NCBI GenBank assembly: GCA_019636195.1
Contig: JAHBYA010000001.1
Span: 286,642-350,641 of the forward strand
From: Planctomycetota bacterium
GTDB lineage: Bacteria > Planctomycetota > UBA8742 > UBA2392
Reading direction: 5' to 3'
DNA: 64,000 nucleotides
Position numbers and translations under genes: made by a program. Below are positions 41,573-50,764 of the stretch, one piece after another; the first letter of the stretch is position 1, and the number at the start of each line of letters is the position of its first letter. The notes beneath the pieces were generated by a model. It saw only the letters and a list, made by a program, of their open reading frames with translations, was not told the DNA's origin and searched no databases.

Positions 41573-44500
41573 TGGTTCAGCGCGCGTGTGCGCGGAAGAC
41601 ACACAATGTCGTCGTGCGGAATGACTACTGCGGTTCATCCCTCGCGTTTGGGGGGAAGGCGTCACTGAACCGGAATGAGCCGGCAGCGTTTTCCAGTTCA
41701 CCCCCGTGTGTGCGGGGAAGGCGTCGAGACATGCCGGCTGTTCCGCGCCGCCGGCGGTTCACCCCGCGTGTGCGGGGAAGGCTTCACCATTGACACAATC
41801 GCCATTCCTGCTATCGGTTCACCCCCGCGTGTGCGGGGAAGGCGTGCATTGACTGGAGCTTGCCCTGCCCCAGCATCGGTTTACCCCCGCGTGTGCGGGG
41901 AAGGCACCGCTCCCCGAATAGCGCCTGTACTTTCACTCGGTTCACCCCCGCGTGTGCGGGGAAGGCCTAGGCCTCGGCCTGGGTAAGCGGGGCGCCGCCC
42001 GGTTCACCCCCGCGTGTGCGGGGAAGGCTGCAGCTCGCCCGGAATCGGTGATAACCCGCCCGGTTCACCCCCGCGTGTGCGGGGAAGGCTGCCCCTCGAC
42101 TTCGATCTCAAACGTGACGGTCGGTTCACCCCCGCGTGTGCGGGGAAGGCCGCAGCGCGCCGAGTTCTGACTGCACCCACGACGGTTCACCCCCGCGTGT
42201 GCGGGGAAGGCCTTCTCGAGGCGCTTGAAGCGCGGGAGTCGGTCCGGTTCACCCCCGCGTGTGCGGGGAAGGCCTCCCCGGTACGCCCTTTCAGGCTTTG
42301 CCCGCCGGTTCACCCCCGCGTGTGCGGGGAAGGCGAAGGTCAACAGGCTGGATTTGCCCTGGTCGTTCGGTTCACCCCCGCGTGTGCGGGGAAGGCGTGG
42401 CGTCCGGTGTCGGGTATCCGTCCGCGTCCGGTTCACCCCCGCGTGTGCGGGGAAGGCGGCGTTCAGCGTTGCGAACGCGCTGGCGTCGTCCGGTTCACCC
42501 CCGCGTGTGCGGGGAAGGCGCCCCCGAAGTCGGGTAGTTTCGGCAACTCAATCGGTTCACCCCCGCGTGTGCGGGGAAGGCGTCGTCGGTGAACTTCTTG
42601 AGCAGCTCGGAGGCCGGTTCACCCCCGCGTGTGCGGGGAAGGCGTCGTCCTCGGCGGTCCAGCCTGTGCCCAATCCCGGTTCACCCCCGCGTGTGCGGGG
42701 AAGGCACGTTGACCGTTACGCCTCCTGACCACGCGCGCCGGTTCACCCCCGCGTGTGCGGGGAAGGCATGATGGCTTTTGCGTTGCGGCAACCGCCGTTC
42801 GGTTCACCCCCGCGTGTGCGGGGAAGGCTGTCCATGCCACACCTATAACAGTTCTGCCCACGGTTCACCCCCGCGTGTGCGGGGAAGGCAGCTCCGCAAG
42901 CGTCACGCCACCATCGGCGTGCGGTTCACCCCCGCGTGTGCGGGGAAGGCGTCCGCCCCATGCGGCCCAGGCGGTCGGGGGCTCGGTTCACCCCCGCGTG
43001 TGCGGGGAAGGCTGGCACTGTCCTGTTTACCTTGAGCCCGCTGCCGGTTCACCCCCGCGTGTGCGGGGAAGGCGCCGTCGAGCGTCTGCGGGTGTCTTTG
43101 CACGCCGGTTCACCCCCGCGTGTGCGGGGAAGGCGCCATTGAACGGGGCGAGCCCCTAGACCATTGCGGTTCACCCCCGCGTGTGCGGGGAAGGCGTTCT
43201 GCGCGCCGCTCATGTTTGGCGCGTAGTCGGTTCACCCCCGCGTGTGCGGGGAAGGCAGCGGCCCGCGCCGCCATTCTGTCTCGCTGATCGGTTCACCCCC
43301 GCGTGTGCGGGGAAGGCGAAATGGGTGCCCTGTACGTTGGCAACGGTGCGCGGTTCACCCCCGCGTGTGCGGGGAAGGCTGGTTCGACGTGGACAAGGGC
43401 AAGGTCGTGCACGGTTCACCCCCGCGTGTGCGGGGAAGGCGCAAGTGCTTCCTGCTGCCTCTCGCGCGCGGCCGGTTCACCCCCGCGTGTGCGGGGAAGG
43501 CGACTCGAGCACCAGCTTCAGGTCGCCTTCAAGCGGTTCACCCCCGCGTGTGCGGGGAAGGCTTCGCCAACGTGCGGGCCATCTTGCGCGCCCACGGTTC
43601 ACCCCCGCGTGTGCGGGGAAGGCTCGTTTGCGGATCTCGGCCAGCGTGCCGCCGCCGGTTCACCCCCGCGTGTGCGGGGAAGGCTTGGTTAAATCTCGCT
43701 TCACCTCTCGCACAATCGGTTCACCCCCGCGTGTGCGGGGAAGGCTTTCACTTCCAACCTGCCATGGCGGCAACACACGGTTCACCCCCGCGTGTGCGGG
43801 GAAGGCGTCGGTCGGGTAAACCAGCAGGTCGCCGATGGTCGGTTCACCCCCGCGTGTGCGGGGAAGGCATCGGGTCAAACAGCGCGCCAAGGCCGCAGCA
43901 CGGTTCACCCCCGCGTGTGCGGGGAAGGCCTGACCATCACCAGCAAGATCATCAGCGTGGACGGTTCACCCCCGCGTGTGCGGGGAAGGCTCAAGCACAT
44001 CGGCAACCGGGTGTTCAGCCGGCGGTTCACCCCCGCGTGTGCGGGGAAGGCGCACGCCTAGCCCCTTGGCCAGGGCGCGGAGTTCGGTTCACCCCCGCGT
44101 GTGCGGGGAAGGCAGAATGTATTTTGCATGGCGTGGTCAAACACACGGTTCACCCCCGCGTGTGCGGGGAAGGCTGCGGCAAGAACGACCAGGGCAAATC
44201 CAGCCTCGGTTCACCCCCGCGTGTGCGGGGAAGGCGGGCCGGACACCACGCTGGTCGGCCACAACATCCGGTTCACCCCCGCGTGTGCGGGGAAGGCGTG
44301 GTCAAGCGCCATCACCGCGCGCCGGATTGCGGTTCACCCCCGCGTGTGCGGGGAAGGCAGGACGGCGACGGCGCCGACGCCGTTTGGCTGCGGTTCACCC
44401 CCGCGTGTGCGGGGAAGGCTCTGCTCCTTGACCTTGTCCTCGGGTGTCCAGCGGTTCACCCCCGCGTGTGCGGGGAAGGCCGCGCCGACAGCGCAAGGAC

Positions 44501-45523
44501 GGTGTCCGGCAACGGTTCACCCCCGCGTGTGCGGGGAAGGCTTCGGGGAAGCCCTGCTTGGCGAGCTCGCCGTCGGTTCACCCCCGCGTGTGCGGGGAAG
44601 GCGCGTGCGCTCGCCGCGGATGATGGCGCCGATTTCGGTTCACCCCCGCGTGTGCGGGGAAGGCGCCGACAGGGCATAGCGGCGGATGTACGTGATCGGT
44701 TCACCCCCGCGTGTGCGGGGAAGGCCTTGCCGGTTTGTCCGGGCCGGTCACCGGGCTCGGTTCACCCCCGCGTGTGCGGGGAAGGCTTGTTCGCAGCGGC
44801 GACAAAGTCGGTCGGGTACGGTTCACCCCCGCGTGTGCGGGGAAGGCGTCGGCCACGTCCTTGAGCTTGGCGTCCACGATCGGTTCACCCCCGCGTGTGC
44901 GGGGAAGGCGCGCGCGGACCAAGCGGCAAGCCGATCCCGGCCCGGTTCACCCCCGCGTGTGCGGGGAAGGCCTCCGGCAGCGAGATCGGCCAGGGCGACG
45001 TTCATCGGTTCACCCCCGCGTGTGCGGGGAAGGCGTTTGCGCAAACGCTCAAACATCGGGGCGCTCCGGTTCACCCCCGCGTGTGCGGGGAAGGCACTGT
45101 ACCCGGCGTCCCACGCCAGCCGGATAACGGTTCACCCCCGCGTGTGCGGGGAAGGCACCACCGCACGCCTGCGCCAGCCTGCGCGATGCGGTTCACCCCC
45201 GCGTGTGCGGGGAAGGCCTGCGGGGTTGTCTTACCGCCACCCGTGCCTACGGTTCACCCCCGCGTGTGCGGGGAAGGCGTGACCGACGTGGGCGGCCTGG
45301 CCCGCTTTGACGGTTCACCCCCGCGTGTGCGGGGAAGGCCTCGGCAATGAACTGGTCACGGTCGGGGTCAGCGGTTCACCCCCGCGTGTGCGGGGAAGGC
45401 TCTACCCTACGCTTGTAGTTCTTGAGGAAACTCCGGTTCACCCCCGCGTGTGCGGGGAAGGCGGCATGGTCGAGCTTGGGACCGCCGGCGCCAGCGGTTC
45501 ACCCCCGCGTGTGCGGGGAAGGC
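41573..45523 (-). CRISPR. Type I-E CRISPR array, 65 repeat units (63 clear, 2 decayed)
   Basis: The forward-strand repeat is 29 bases, CGGTTCACCCCCGCGTGT followed by GCGGGGAAGGC, with spacers of mostly 32-33 bases (one of 34 at 44972-45005). Read on the reverse strand the repeat starts GCCTTCCCCGC and ends GGTGAACCG, a type I-E repeat with an internal hairpin. From 42000 to 45495 I count 58 repeats without visible change. Further left, copies start at 41938, 41877 (one substitution), 41815, 41755 (one base missing), 41694 (degenerate), 41631 and 41573 (strongly decayed). Decay at the left end marks it as leader-distal, so transcription runs leftward from the leader next to cas2. Confidence 0.98.
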
Positions 45524-45594
45524 TCCAGCATTCTGTTGTCAAAGAACAAGTCAAGTCCATTGCTCGTGTGTCGGAAACAAATTCTGACACACCC
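45524..45594 (-). promoter_or_regulatory. CRISPR leader between cas2 and the first repeat
   Basis: These 71 A/T-richer bases separate the cas2 stop from the youngest repeat. They contain an imperfect hairpin (45566-45574 with 45584-45592), which could end the cas transcript or bind an integration host factor-like protein. Leader function is inferred from position. Confidence 0.7.
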
Positions 45595-45879
45595 TCAAGT
45601 GTCTTTCGACGGGCGCATTACCAACGGCAGACCATCGAACTCGTGAAACCAGCGATCCTCGTTGCCGTGCTGCCTGTACTCATAGCCACAGGGCGTCCGC
45701 GCCGACCAGACCTGAACAATCTGGCCTGTCTTGCACTTACTGACCGCCTTCTTCCAGAGTTCGTCCCGGACCCGCTTGCTCGGGTTCCCCAAGAATATCC
45801 CGGCTGCGGGCTCGATCAGCCAGCGAGATAACTCGCCCTTCAAGCTCGTCGGCACTTTCTTCAAGATCATCACCAGCAC
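45595..45879 (-). CDS. cas2: Cas2e adaptation endonuclease-fold protein
   Basis: This 94-residue protein is of the type I-E Cas2 form: MLVMILKKVPTSLKGELSRW opens the ferredoxin-like fold, followed by AGIFLGNPSKRVRDELW and QIVQVWSARTPCGYEYRQHG. It bridges two Cas1 dimers in the spacer integrase complex. Its start lies 143 bases inside the end of cas1, an unusually long overlap. The Cas1 C-terminal extension is therefore read from the same DNA in another frame. It is the last cas gene, directly beside the leader. Confidence 0.9.
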   Translation of the reverse strand: MLVMILKKVPTSLKGELSRWLIEPAAGIFLGNPSKRVRDELWKKAVSKCKTGQIVQVWSARTPCGYEYRQHGNEDRWFHEFDGLPLVMRPSKDT

Positions 45880-46690
45880 CTAGCACCTCCCGTATGTCCG
45901 GCAGCAGCCGCCCCATCAAACTGAAGTCGTAGAAGCGCTGCCGACACTCCATGCGTACCGCGCGCTCGAGATTCTCCGGCTCTTTGGCGGCCAACTCAAA
46001 TGCAAGCGGAACTACCAAGTCGGTCTTGTACAGGTCCGCTACGTCGTAAACGAAACTCAGCATCTTGCCCGTGTGAATGAATCCCAGCCCGGGCGAGAAG
46101 CCGGCCGCGACAATGCCCGCGTGGCAGACGCCGTTAAGGCAGGCGCTGGCCGTTGACAGCGCGCGGTTGACCGGGTCGGCAACGTTCCAGTTGCCGGGGT
46201 CGTAGTTTCGGCCAGACCACTCAATGCCGAACTTCTCGGCGGCCGCGCGATAGGCCTGGCGGACGCGGAAGCCTTCTTTGCCGCGTAGAACTTCGATGGA
46301 GGTGTCTTCGGGGACTTGTTCGGCGAAGCGGAAGCGATACATGCGGCGGGCGACTTCGTCGCGGCTGGCTGGGTCGCAAACCAGTTCGGCCTGTTTGATG
46401 AGGCGCCGGGCCGAATGGGTGGCGCCAGTAGAGTGGGCGTACATGCGGACGCCGTCCTGGCCGGTCCATGCGACGAGGCAGGCGTTCTGAGACAGCGCCT
46501 TGGTGGCGGCGTGGGTGACGGTGGTGCCGGGGCCGAGCATGACCACGGAAAGCTGGTTGATGGGCACAGCCACGCGGCCCTGGGCATTTTCGAAGTAGAG
46601 TCCGGCATCGTCCTGGTCCAGCCGCCCCATTTCGAGGTAGAGGAACTCCCAGCGGTCATCAAAGCGGGGCAGTTCATGGAGAGTGCGCAT
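45737..46690 (-). CDS. cas1: Cas1e spacer integrase
   Basis: This 317-residue metal-dependent integrase inserts new spacers. The active-site triad is E139 (GKEGFRVRQ), H206 (GLGFIHTGKMLSFVYDVADL) and D219. The N-terminal beta domain contains AVPINQLSVVMLGPGTTVTHAA. The last 40 residues, from about ADELEGRVISLADRA, form an extension encoded over the start of cas2. All catalytic residues are present, so adaptation should be functional, consistent with the long array and intact leader end. Confidence 0.95.
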   Translation of the reverse strand: MRTLHELPRFDDRWEFLYLEMGRLDQDDAGLYFENAQGRVAVPINQLSVVMLGPGTTVTHAATKALSQNACLVAWTGQDGVRMYAHSTGATHSARRLIKQAELVCDPASRDEVARRMYRFRFAEQVPEDTSIEVLRGKEGFRVRQAYRAAAEKFGIEWSGRNYDPGNWNVADPVNRALSTASACLNGVCHAGIVAAGFSPGLGFIHTGKMLSFVYDVADLYKTDLVVPLAFELAAKEPENLERAVRMECRQRFYDFSLMGRLLPDIREVLGAGDDLEESADELEGRVISLADRARSRDILGEPEQAGPGRTLEEGGQ

Positions 46691-46693
46691 GGC

Positions 46694-47743
46694 TTACTCC
46701 AACACTGGCGCGACGGAAAGCAGGCCAAAGCCGAAGGCTTTGGCGGGGCCGATGCCGGACATGATCAACGAACGCAGTTTGACCGGGTCTTTGACGATCA
46801 GCTTTCCCTTGTAGGTGACTGCCCACCACTTCATGTCTTCCTTCGCAGTTTTGCCGCCCCTGTCGTAGTCGCCGCGAGAGGCGTGGGCCCAGCCGGTTTC
46901 GACTAAGGGGTGTTCGCGCTTGGGATCATCGAGGGTCTTGCGAACGAGTTCAGCCGCACCGCCGAGCTTTCGCTGGAGCCAGTCGAGATGAACTTCACGG
47001 CGGGCTTCTTCGACTCTGCGAGCCGCTTCTTGTCGGGCCTCTGTGGTGGTAGCGTCTTCGTACGCTCGCATGAGGCCATCGTCAATGCGTAGGCGGTGCC
47101 GGCCCCTCTTGCCGTCCTTGCCGGCGCGGGTTTCGATGACGTTGGCGCGCAGAAGGAACCAAAGCTCGTCGCCGGGTTGGGCGGCGTGGGCACGACTTGC
47201 GTCCGGTAGCGTGGCGGAATCGTCATAGCGATCTAACTCCCAGGCTTTCAGGTGCAGTGCACCTCCGAACGATTCGAACTCAACGCGGCGGACCTGTGGA
47301 GGCGCGGCAAGGAGAAAGTCCGCATTACCCTTGGGAGGCGTGAACGGCCGCGCGCCGCTGCCGGGGTTGAGGCCGAAGGCATGATCCCAATCGGGGCGAG
47401 TGGCGGACTGCACGATGATGACCGGCTTACGCATGGAGCCAAGTACGGGGTAGTCGATGCGATAGAGGAAGCCACGCTCACCGGTGCGCGGGGTATGGAC
47501 ATCGCCGGGGTCATCGTCAGTCGCGTCAATGGCATCAGGGCCCAAGGGTGGCTGGAAAGGTTTGCAGTATTCGGCGAAGCGCTCGGCCTCACTCTTTCCA
47601 ACAAGTGCCGTGTCCGCGTCAGGAAAGGCCATGCAAAGACGTTGGTGGACGCGGTAGAGGTTGCGCAGCCAGGCGCGTGTACGTTGCCAGTCCACGCGGT
47701 CGGGGTTGTCGCCCGTGTTGATGAGCAGGTGGGAGTGGTACAT
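46694..47743 (-). CDS. cas6e: Cas6e CRISPR RNA endoribonuclease (enlarged)
   Basis: Cas6e cuts the repeat hairpin and stays bound to the crRNA 3' handle. The N terminus MYHSHLLINT and H33 in LYRVHQRLCMAF give the catalytic histidine. The C terminus carries the glycine-rich loop SGIGPAKAFGFGLLSV. At 349 residues it is much longer than common Cas6e (about 200-220). Extra sequence lies between about 60 and 130 and in a charged helical insert with EARQEAARRVEEARREV. It is separated from cas5 and cas1 by 2-3 bases, in the normal type I-E order. Confidence 0.92.
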   Translation of the reverse strand: MYHSHLLINTGDNPDRVDWQRTRAWLRNLYRVHQRLCMAFPDADTALVGKSEAERFAEYCKPFQPPLGPDAIDATDDDPGDVHTPRTGERGFLYRIDYPVLGSMRKPVIIVQSATRPDWDHAFGLNPGSGARPFTPPKGNADFLLAAPPQVRRVEFESFGGALHLKAWELDRYDDSATLPDASRAHAAQPGDELWFLLRANVIETRAGKDGKRGRHRLRIDDGLMRAYEDATTTEARQEAARRVEEARREVHLDWLQRKLGGAAELVRKTLDDPKREHPLVETGWAHASRGDYDRGGKTAKEDMKWWAVTYKGKLIVKDPVKLRSLIMSGIGPAKAFGFGLLSVAPVLE

Positions 47744-47745
47744 GG

Positions 47746-48942
47746 CTAGTCCTCCTCGTCGTCGAGCCTTTGTAGCGGCGGCTTGTCGGTGCCCGGGGCG
47801 CGAGCTAGGGTGCGGCGGCGTCCTTCGACACTGCGAAACTCCCGGATTTCTGTGCGCTTCTCGATGATCCGGTCACGCCACTTCGGGTCCGTGGGGTCGA
47901 TGCGGTCCAGTGTCATGCCAAGACCGTACTCAAGCATGGTGCAGGTGTCGTGGCAAAGACGGCAGAGCGACGCCAGCTCCTTGTCGGTGTCTTCGTTGCC
48001 GCCCGCGTGGCGGTAGCTGATGTGCTGGACGGTGGTTGCGGGCTGTTTGCAGAACACGCAGAGGCCGTGGTCGTTCCGAAGGCGCTCGCCCCGGCGCTTC
48101 TTCCATTCAGTACTGGTGTAGTCAGCGCGGGGACGGGATGGGCGCGGGACGCTGGTAAACAGCGGATCGCCGCTGGCCACGTCCTTGCCCAGTGTCAGTT
48201 GACAACGAGTGACGAAGCGCGGCTGATGAACAGGCGCGACGCCAGTGTAGGCCACGGGCACGTCGTACCAGACTTCGGCGGCGTCAGGTGCTTCGGGTTC
48301 TGCTTCGGTGGGCCTCCACTCAAGGATGCAGGCAAGTTCCTTCGGCGGCTTGTCGGACTGAAGGTTCTTGAAACGCGGCTGCCAGGGGATACGTTTGAGG
48401 GCTTCAACGAGTGAGACGCCATGTTCGACATGGGGCTCAAACCTGCCTTCGCCCAGACTGCGCAAGACCAGCGGCGGCACTGAGGGCGGGCAGGACTTGC
48501 GGCCAAGAAACAGCGACCACTTAGGTGCATGCATGGCGTTGACGGTCTCATCAATCAGCGCCTTGTCGCCTCGAAGGGCAACGAGGAAGCTGGCATCGGC
48601 CAAGTACTCGCGGCGGGTGATGAGGGTTTCGGGCTCTTTCGTCTTTGCGTTTCGCTTCACTCCACCTTCAGCCTTGAGGACGCCAGTCCTCGCGCCCACA
48701 GTATGGTAATCCCACCAGAGGATGCCGGGGCGGTCGATACGCACACCCATGCACAGGGAGTTGAGTTCCGCATAGCACTCGCGAACCTCGCCGCGCGTAA
48801 CGCCCATGGCGCAGGCGATCAATCCCAGGACACCGGATTTGGTGGGCGCCTCCATGGTGCGGCGGATGACGAACTTGTTGGTGTCGCCCCAGGCCTGCAA
48901 CGGCCCCTCCAGCCGCAGAAACAGCGTGTGTGGGTCGGGCAT
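47746..48942 (-). CDS. cas5: Cas5e fused to a C-terminal HNH nuclease domain
   Basis: Residues 1-265 are a Cas5e/CasD protein: TLFLRLEGPLQAWGD, MEAPTKSGVLGLIACAMGV and REYLADASFLVAL. It caps the crRNA 5' handle in Cascade. Residues 270-345 add an HNH nuclease: W280-KKRRGERLRN, C295-x2-C298 and C327-x2-C330 as zinc ligands, H307 in TTVQHISYRHAGG as general base, and H331 after LCRLC. Ordinary Cas5e is about 220-250 residues and has no nuclease. No cas3 is in the window. This matches the rare Cas5-HNH type I-E variant reported from large-scale genome mining in 2023, in which the HNH cuts target DNA in place of Cas3. Confidence 0.92.
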   Translation of the reverse strand: MPDPHTLFLRLEGPLQAWGDTNKFVIRRTMEAPTKSGVLGLIACAMGVTRGEVRECYAELNSLCMGVRIDRPGILWWDYHTVGARTGVLKAEGGVKRNAKTKEPETLITRREYLADASFLVALRGDKALIDETVNAMHAPKWSLFLGRKSCPPSVPPLVLRSLGEGRFEPHVEHGVSLVEALKRIPWQPRFKNLQSDKPPKELACILEWRPTEAEPEAPDAAEVWYDVPVAYTGVAPVHQPRFVTRCQLTLGKDVASGDPLFTSVPRPSRPRADYTSTEWKKRRGERLRNDHGLCVFCKQPATTVQHISYRHAGGNEDTDKELASLCRLCHDTCTMLEYGLGMTLDRIDPTDPKWRDRIIEKRTEIREFRSVEGRRRTLARAPGTDKPPLQRLDDEED

Positions 48943-50093
48943 CAGTTGGCCTCCGCCGGAGACTTGACGGCTTTCATTACGGCATCGACAAACTTGTTGA
49001 AGTCGCCTTCAGGTGTCGCGTCCTCGATGGAGGGGCCTACCGCATCAGCGGCATCCCCCAGCTTGATGCGGCCATTGGGCGAAAAGAAGAAGCGCGTGGC
49101 TCGAAGGCCGTAGCCGGCGATGAGGTCGTTGGCGTAGCTTGCAAGTTTGGCAACACTTTCACCTATCAGGCCACGCTCGGACCTTTCGGTTACCGGGTCG
49201 GCGAAGGCGTTGGCGTAGCTGACGGGCGTGTTGTTCTGCTTGACTTCCACAAGGATAGCGTCGGGAAAGTTGAAGGCGGCAAACGAGTGCTGCTTGCCGC
49301 TGGGATTCGCCTTGGCGGCGCCCTCAAGGAAGCACTTGACGGTCAATCCGGCGAGGTCGATGTCACCTCCGAGGTTTTTCTGCAGCTGTTCCCAATCGAT
49401 GGCGAAGTGCTTATAGAAGCAAGCCGAGTTGAACATGGCTTCGTCAAGGTAAGCGCCACCGGCGTCTTTGCCGGACACGTCGTCGGACGCCGTGAAGTAG
49501 TCCACTTCGTTGACGACGGCATGGGTCGAGATGGCGTGCGCAGCAGAGAGTGCAGCCTCGACGGTGAACTTTCCCTTCAGGTCAGCAAGGGGACCCTTGG
49601 CGTCGAACTCGGTCATGCGCCCGCAGAGCGCAATGTCGGGGACGTGAACGGCGTCTTTACCGACGAACTTGGCAATCACGTTGGCAAACGGGTCACCCAG
49701 ATTGCCACCATCTTTTACACAGGTGCCCAGTTCCTCGATCGCCGCCTTCGGGAGAAACCACAATGCCTTGAACTCTTCCTCGTTGTTGTCCGGGAATGTA
49801 ACGCCGCCTTCCTTGAACACCTTGTAGATGGCCTTCTTGTGGTCGTCGCTCGGTTGGCCACCGCCTGCAGCGGCCTTTGCGATTTCTTCGATCAGACGAC
49901 GGGTGCGGACGCCACCGCCGTTTTCCAGCGCGGCGGCGAACTCGGGGCTGCGGCGGATGCTGCGCTTAAGACACTGGCTGGAGATGCGGGCACGGGTAAC
50001 GCCGCCGAAGATGCAGGTCTTGGGCGCGCCCAGGTCGTCGCGGTTGAGGTTTGCGGGGCTGTGATTCTGGATCATGTGGATTTCGATTATCAC
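48942..50093 (-). CDS. cas7: Cas7e Cascade backbone protein
   Basis: This 383-residue Cas7e/CasC protein multimerises along the crRNA. Family features are IIEIHMIQNHSPANLNRDDLGAPKTCIFGG and VTRARISSQCLKRSIR at the N terminus, and YVDYF-like VNEVDYFTASDD with SKQHSFAA-like residues further on. The first bases of its stop region overlap the start of cas5 at 48942. It follows cse2 by 26 bases. The central charged insert is within the usual range of the family. Confidence 0.95.
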   Translation of the reverse strand: MIIEIHMIQNHSPANLNRDDLGAPKTCIFGGVTRARISSQCLKRSIRRSPEFAAALENGGGVRTRRLIEEIAKAAAGGGQPSDDHKKAIYKVFKEGGVTFPDNNEEEFKALWFLPKAAIEELGTCVKDGGNLGDPFANVIAKFVGKDAVHVPDIALCGRMTEFDAKGPLADLKGKFTVEAALSAAHAISTHAVVNEVDYFTASDDVSGKDAGGAYLDEAMFNSACFYKHFAIDWEQLQKNLGGDIDLAGLTVKCFLEGAAKANPSGKQHSFAAFNFPDAILVEVKQNNTPVSYANAFADPVTERSERGLIGESVAKLASYANDLIAGYGLRATRFFFSPNGRIKLGDAADAVGPSIEDATPEGDFNKFVDAVMKAVKSPAEAN

Positions 50094-50119
50094 GGTTTGG
50101 CTCCTTGGTTCAGGGTTGG

Positions 50120-50764
50120 TTACGGGTTGTTGGCTTGAGCGGCAGGTGCCTCTTCCATTCGAGCTACATTCGTGACCGGGTTCTCGTCGTCAGCCTGGTT
50201 CAGGTAATGTTTGGCCCATTCGTCGCGGATGTCGTGCACGTCGGCTTCGCGGTCGTCTTCGCTGAGATATCGCTTCTCGAAACGTTCCCATTGCCAGAGG
50301 TCGTCCAGCAGTTGCGCCCAGTCGAGGCCGGACACTTGTCCCTTGCCGTGGGCGGCGCGCACGACGCCAAGGGCCCAGTCCAGATGCGGCTCGATGGTGT
50401 CCAATGTGGCGCACAGCAGGGCATCGAATCGAGCGCGAAAGCGTTTGTAGCTGTCTTTATCGCGGCCGTACTCGTGCCTCTCGACGCGGCCAAGCAGCGT
50501 GGCAAGGCGAGACGCGCAATCAAGTTTGTCGGCGCGGCGCTTGTGTGGAATCGGGCGGGCGCAGAAGAGTTTGGCGATCAGCCAACTGGTTTCGCGGCTG
50601 GGGGCGCGCCGGTCTTTCTCGCGCAGGGGCCACCAGAGGCCGGTGAACAGGTCAAAGCCCGCCAGCGACTCATGCAGTGGCTTGCCCGAGTGACGGCGCA
50701 ACAGCGAACGCTCGCCATCTTTGAGGTCAACAAGGTTGCGAATGAAGGCTTCCGTGAGAGTCAT
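50120..50764 (-). CDS. cse2: Cse2/Cas11 small subunit of Cascade
   Basis: This 214-residue helical small subunit stabilises the displaced strand and target DNA. Features are LVDLKDGERSLLRRHSGKPL near the N terminus, then FDLFTGLWWPLREKD, CASRLATLLGRVERH and the final QADDENPVTNVARMEE. It starts in an ATGA overlap with the end of cas8e (50761-50764) and precedes cas7. Its position and size are those of type I-E. Confidence 0.9.
   Translation of the reverse strand: MTLTEAFIRNLVDLKDGERSLLRRHSGKPLHESLAGFDLFTGLWWPLREKDRRAPSRETSWLIAKLFCARPIPHKRRADKLDCASRLATLLGRVERHEYGRDKDSYKRFRARFDALLCATLDTIEPHLDWALGVVRAAHGKGQVSGLDWAQLLDDLWQWERFEKRYLSEDDREADVHDIRDEWAKHYLNQADDENPVTNVARMEEAPAAQANNP

Noticed and set aside
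43242..44864. 540-residue open frame and many similar ones across 41675-45831 with repeated HPRVCGEG, FTPACAGKA and GSPPRVRGR
   Set aside because: These are the CRISPR repeat read in three forward frames, joined by spacers that happen to lack stops. They are not proteins.
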